A DNA stretch of 64,000 nt from Kribbella caucasensis (lineage in GTDB: Bacteria > Actinomycetota > Actinomycetes > Propionibacteriales > Kribbellaceae): the NCBI RefSeq assembly GCF_004361855.1, contig NZ_SNWQ01000013.1, positions 124,001 to 188,000 on the forward strand, given 5' to 3'. The first letter of the stretch is position 1. Every line of letters starts with the position of its first letter. Under the pieces are notes generated by a model that was not told the DNA's origin, searched no databases, and saw only the letters and a program-made list of their open reading frames with translations. The translations under genes and the position numbers were made by a program. This document shows positions 63,613 through 64,000 of this stretch, one piece after another.

Positions 63613-64000
63613 TCAGTCGTGGCGGGGTGGGACCTTGACGGCCAGGACTGGGACGGGGGATTCCAGCAGGACTCGTTGGGCGGTGCTGCCGAGGATTAGT
63701 TTGCCGACTGGGCTGCGGCGGCGGAGGCCGAGGACGATCATGGCGACGTCTTCGGCGGCCGCCGCCTTCAACAGCTCCGTGGCGACGTCGTTGCCGCCGT
63801 CCGCCTGCTGGATCGTCACCTCGACGCCCCGTTCACGCAATCTCGCCTCGGCGGTCGCCAGTTCGTCGGCGCTGGCGTAACGCCGGTCGAGGTACGCGTC
63901 ACCCCGGCTGGTGTTGAGCAGCAGGACCGACGCTCCGCGGAGTACGGCCTCGGCGGCCGCGGCGTCGAGGGCGGCTTCACCCTCCGGCGTGGGGACATAG
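63613..64000 (-). CDS. Universal stress protein (UspA family), 5' end outside window
   Basis: 129 residues of the C-terminal part; the frame is open to the end of the window. The ATP-binding signature of the family is present (IVLGLRRRSPVGKLILGSTA; G-x2-G-x9-G-S/T with a short variant at its start), then the final strand VPVLAVKV. USPs bind ATP or AMP and aid survival under stress. The fragment lies beside the 20-bp repeat array. Confidence 0.92.
   Translation of the reverse strand, partial: YVPTPEGEAALDAAAAEAVLRGASVLLLNTSRGDAYLDRRYASADELATAEARLRERGVEVTIQQADGGNDVATELLKAAAAEDVAMIVLGLRRRSPVGKLILGSTAQRVLLESPVPVLAVKVPPRHD

Overview
The window is about 64 kb of very GC-rich DNA, densely packed with short intergenic gaps. 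Many starts are GTG, many stop/start overlaps are 4 bp (ATGA, GTGA and once TTGA), and many genes appear leaderless. The gene content is that of a soil actinomycete: an XRE/DUF5753 regulator, SigE-type and ECF41 sigma factors, two F420-type luciferase-like oxidoreductases, DinB/DUF664 proteins, and a secreted GH16 glucanase behind a CebR-like operator. A Kribbella-like member of Propionibacteriales fits best. That placement is inference; no rRNA or tRNA gene is present to anchor it.

Layout. 0-3 kb: the end of a Mur-ligase-fold gene, a membrane protein, and a SigE-family sigma factor coupled to an anti-sigma-like membrane protein. 3-9 kb: a PCu(A)C copper chaperone coupled to a Tat-exported DyP peroxidase, then the cyanophycin operon cphB-cphA. 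9-18 kb: GH16 glucanase, serB, an orphan ABC ATPase, an nfeD-stomatin pair, a TauE/SafE permease, and a TetR/quinone-oxidoreductase/ohr stress locus. 19-26 kb: regulators, esterase, cobQ, DinB, and an ECF41 sigma factor with an NmrA-type partner. 27-37 kb: acyl-CoA catabolism (CoA transferase, acyl-CoA dehydrogenase, thiolase, FadB-type fusion) with a divergent MerR regulator. This region also holds a foreign-looking, frameshifted DUF4143 ATPase and a three-gene molybdenum-oxidoreductase cassette. 37-50 kb: cobT-cysG, an rRNA/tRNA methyltransferase, LacI regulator, peptide deformylase, F420 enzymes, an AAA ATPase, a decayed DinB gene and a BCCT transporter. 50-64 kb: cspA, a probable emfourin, an IS200/IS605-type tnpB that interrupts a small gene, MFS, phytanoyl-CoA dioxygenase/AraC, a very large hrpA, a field of 20-bp intergenic repeats and a partial universal stress protein.

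The strongest new-looking signals are four. (1) Two near-identical MerR-type promoters (TTGAC, 19-bp spacer, CACAAT, with an internal inverted repeat) lie 6.6 kb apart before the CoA-transferase/ACAD operon and before thiolase/fadB, with a merR gene divergent from the second; this looks like a local acyl-CoA catabolic regulon. (2) A 1.35-kb block carrying three 23-bp repeats and a DUF4143 ATPase is flanked by two copies of the last 60 bp of the acyl-CoA dehydrogenase gene. (3) A 20-bp-period repeat family (core KTGTTCRAG) occurs at two intergenic sites 50 kb apart. (4) tnpB carries two end hairpins of the same type and splits a small gene. Also notable are a 22-bp-arm inverted repeat at 12.7 kb and the molybdoenzyme/flavin reductase/zinc-ribbon cassette.
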